DNA of 64,000 bases from Terrisporobacter glycolicus ATCC 14880 = DSM 1288 (GTDB lineage: Bacteria; Bacillota; Clostridia; Peptostreptococcales; Peptostreptococcaceae), in contig NZ_CP117523.1 in assembly GCF_036812735.1 (NCBI RefSeq), positions 1,550,001-1,614,000 of the forward strand, written 5' to 3'. The notes beneath the pieces were generated by a model. It ran no database searches, was not told the DNA's origin, and saw nothing but the letters and a program-made list of their open reading frames with translations. Numbering within the stretch: the first letter of the stretch is position 1; the number at the start of each line of letters is the position of its first letter. The translations under genes were made by a program, and so were the position numbers. Positions 62,398 through 64,000 of this stretch are shown in pieces.

Positions 62398-63147
62398 ATG
62401 ATGATAAAAATAATAGTAAGTGGTCTTGGAAATACAGGAAGAGAAATAGTAAAATGTATAAATGAAACTGAGGGAGTAGAAGTATTTTGTGCAGTTTCAG
62501 ATCATGATTTAAAAGGGGTAGATTTTAAAATATATCCAAAGTTTAGTGATATACAAGGAAAAGCAGATGTAATAATAGATTTTTCGAAAGCATCTAGACT
62601 AGAAGAAATTTTAGACTATGGTGTAAGTACTAAAACACCAGTAATTATAGGTACTACAGCTCACAGTGATGAACAAAATGAGAAAGTTAAAGAAGTATCA
62701 AAATTAATACCAGTATTTAAATCTTCAAATACATCAATTGGTATAACTGTAATGCTTCAATTAGTAAAAACAGCCACTAGATTATTAGATGGATTTGATA
62801 TAGAAATAATAGAAAAACACCACAATAGAAAAGAAGATTGTCCATGTGGAACGGCTTTTATGACAGCAGATGCTATAAAAGAAGTAAGAAATGAACTTAC
62901 AAATATTTATGGAAGACATGGAAAAAATGCTAAAAGACAAGAAAATGAACTAGGCATACATACTATAAGAGGTGGAACAATTATAGGAGACAACGATGTG
63001 ATTTTTGCAGGAGATGATGAAGTACTAGAAATAAAACATAAAGCTGGTTCAAATATGATATTTGCCAAAGGCGCTGTTATGGCAGCTAAGTTTATTGTAA
63101 ATGCAGAAAATGGATTATACGATATGAATGATGTTTTACTAGGATAA
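62398..63147 (+). CDS. dapB: 4-hydroxy-tetrahydrodipicolinate reductase
   Basis: Reduces 4-hydroxy-tetrahydrodipicolinate in the lysine/diaminopimelate pathway. It opens with a Rossmann motif (IIVSGLGNTGREIVK). VIDFSKA and VIIGTTAHSDEQ follow, then the catalytic loop EKHHNRKEDCPCGTA and HTIRGGTIIGDNDVIFAG. The ATG at 62398 (or 62401) follows AGGGGAG; a longer in-frame start at 62380 lacks a ribosome binding site. It is a single gene, without other dap genes nearby. Spores also need this pathway for dipicolinate. Confidence 0.93.
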   Translation: MMIKIIVSGLGNTGREIVKCINETEGVEVFCAVSDHDLKGVDFKIYPKFSDIQGKADVIIDFSKASRLEEILDYGVSTKTPVIIGTTAHSDEQNEKVKEVSKLIPVFKSSNTSIGITVMLQLVKTATRLLDGFDIEIIEKHHNRKEDCPCGTAFMTADAIKEVRNELTNIYGRHGKNAKRQENELGIHTIRGGTIIGDNDVIFAGDDEVLEIKHKAGSNMIFAKGAVMAAKFIVNAENGLYDMNDVLLG

Positions 63148-63242
63148 TAAATATAAGTGATAGAATATTATAAATATAATAAGTCAAAGATTTCTTCCTA
63201 TGATATAATAATCAAGGTATTGGTAAAATTAGGAGGAAAATA

Positions 63243-63956
63243 ATGAAGAATAAAAAATATTATATTGTAGTATCACTAGTATTAGTAGGTTTATCTGCTA
63301 TTATGTTTCTAATACATTACTTAGTATTTGGCCAAGCTGTAAACACAGCATATTATTCATTAATGAATTTATGTTTTATTCCTGTAAACAGTTTAGTTGT
63401 CACATTAATATTGGAAAGATTAATAGATTATAAAGCTAAGCAAGAAAGAATGGAAAAGCTTAGTATGTTAATTGGACTATTTTTTACTGAAGTAGGATAC
63501 AAATTGATGCGTCTAATTATAAAAGCAGATAAAGGAGGTAAAAACTCTATAACTTCTTTTAATAATTTGGATGAAGTAAAAAATCAAGTGGAAAAACATA
63601 ATTATACTATTGATATGAAGGATATAGATCTGGATGAAATAAAGGATGTTTTACTTGAAAATAGCAACCTATTAGTGAATTTAATCAGTAATGAAAATAT
63701 AACAGAACATGAAATATTTACAGATTTACTTATGTCCGTAATACATTTAAGAGACGAGATTATTTTTTACAAAAATGATAAAAACAATCAGTTAGATATT
63801 AGTCATTTAGAAAAAGATATTTTAAGAGTTTATAAAAATATTGCTATGCAATGGGTTGATTACTTAAAGTATTTAAATAAATCTTATCCATTTTTATACA
63901 ACAATGCAATTAGATTAAATCCATTTAGATTTAGTCAAGCTAAAAAGATTTACTAG
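63243..63956 (+). CDS. membrane protein with cytoplasmic helical domain, hypothetical
   Basis: A 237-residue protein with two membrane helices at the N-terminus (about residues 7-29 and 38-60), followed by a helical, charged cytoplasmic part of about 170 residues. AGGAGG lies upstream of the ATG. No family is recognised with certainty. A hairpin at the stop codon closes it. Confidence 0.7.
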   Translation: MKNKKYYIVVSLVLVGLSAIMFLIHYLVFGQAVNTAYYSLMNLCFIPVNSLVVTLILERLIDYKAKQERMEKLSMLIGLFFTEVGYKLMRLIIKADKGGKNSITSFNNLDEVKNQVEKHNYTIDMKDIDLDEIKDVLLENSNLLVNLISNENITEHEIFTDLLMSVIHLRDEIIFYKNDKNNQLDISHLEKDILRVYKNIAMQWVDYLKYLNKSYPFLYNNAIRLNPFRFSQAKKIY

Positions 63957-63982
63957 GTTATAAGACTTAGTAAATCTTTTTA
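63943..63982 (+). terminator. intrinsic terminator overlapping a stop codon
   Basis: AAAGATTTACTA pairs with TAGTAAATCTTT, followed by a T run. The left arm contains the stop codon of the preceding gene. Confidence 0.85.
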
Positions 63983-64000
63983 TATATTAGAATATAATGT

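Noticed and set aside
1..64000. CRISPR arrays, tRNA or rRNA genes, intact insertion sequences or integrases
   Set aside because: No regularly spaced direct repeats with variable spacers, no cloverleaf-like segments, no rRNA-like GC-rich conserved blocks and no transposase or integrase motifs were seen by eye.

Overview
The window is A+T-rich DNA from a spore-forming anaerobic member of the Clostridia. Supporting signs are a complete Rnf complex, a rubredoxin-headed (reverse-type) rubrerythrin, an alpha/beta small acid-soluble spore protein, a candidate endospore-appendage subunit, strong AGGAGG ribosome binding sites, and many short genes closed by U-tailed hairpins. The gene set (PfoR-like membrane protein, CD3324-type regulator, paired deoxynucleoside kinases) suggests Peptostreptococcaceae (Paraclostridium, Paeniclostridium, Clostridioides relatives). 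That placement is inference. No rRNA, tRNA, CRISPR array or intact insertion sequence was seen.

Layout. 1-10.1 kb: the 3' part of a MATE transporter, a DUF2089/SHOCT-like operon, asnB followed by a small secreted cationic protein, and several membrane or hypothetical genes. 10.2-15.8 kb: rseC-like gene plus rnfCDGEAB, with a candidate Rex site upstream. 15.8-28.2 kb: an accessory stretch of small single-gene units (GNAT and VOC proteins, Nudix, O-acetyltransferase, signal peptidase, VanZ-like) mixed with at least four decaying genes. 28.4-40.6 kb: ABC-F ATPase, Eis-like acetyltransferase, MATE pump, SASP, a DXS-like enzyme behind a MerR-type promoter, a Cd/Zn P-type ATPase, and a secreted GH25/SH3b lysozyme broken by one frameshift. 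40.9-47.5 kb: a PAS-GGDEF-HD-GYP protein with a degenerate HD motif, an EamA transporter, two overlapping deoxynucleoside kinases, a cysteine desulfurase with an Fe-S protein, and rubrerythrin.

47.6-53.1 kb is the most notable locus: a five-gene operon for phenylalanine and tyrosine synthesis (DAHP synthase, EPSP synthase, chorismate synthase, prephenate dehydratase, prephenate dehydrogenase). Upstream lie a good promoter, a 44-codon ORF with 13 Phe/Tyr/Trp residues in a 20-residue block, and an intrinsic terminator. Pairings found by eye would allow a classical leader-peptide attenuator (protector, antiterminator, terminator).

53.2-64 kb: a PfoR/PTS-IIC-like protein with a structured leader, pyrC, a two-component system with an ABC transporter in the order of Bacillus LnrJKLMN, a DAK-type C-terminal domain protein, a MazG-like pyrophosphohydrolase, dapB and a membrane protein. 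All starts, motifs and pairings were read by eye. Family names come from recognised motifs, not from a search.
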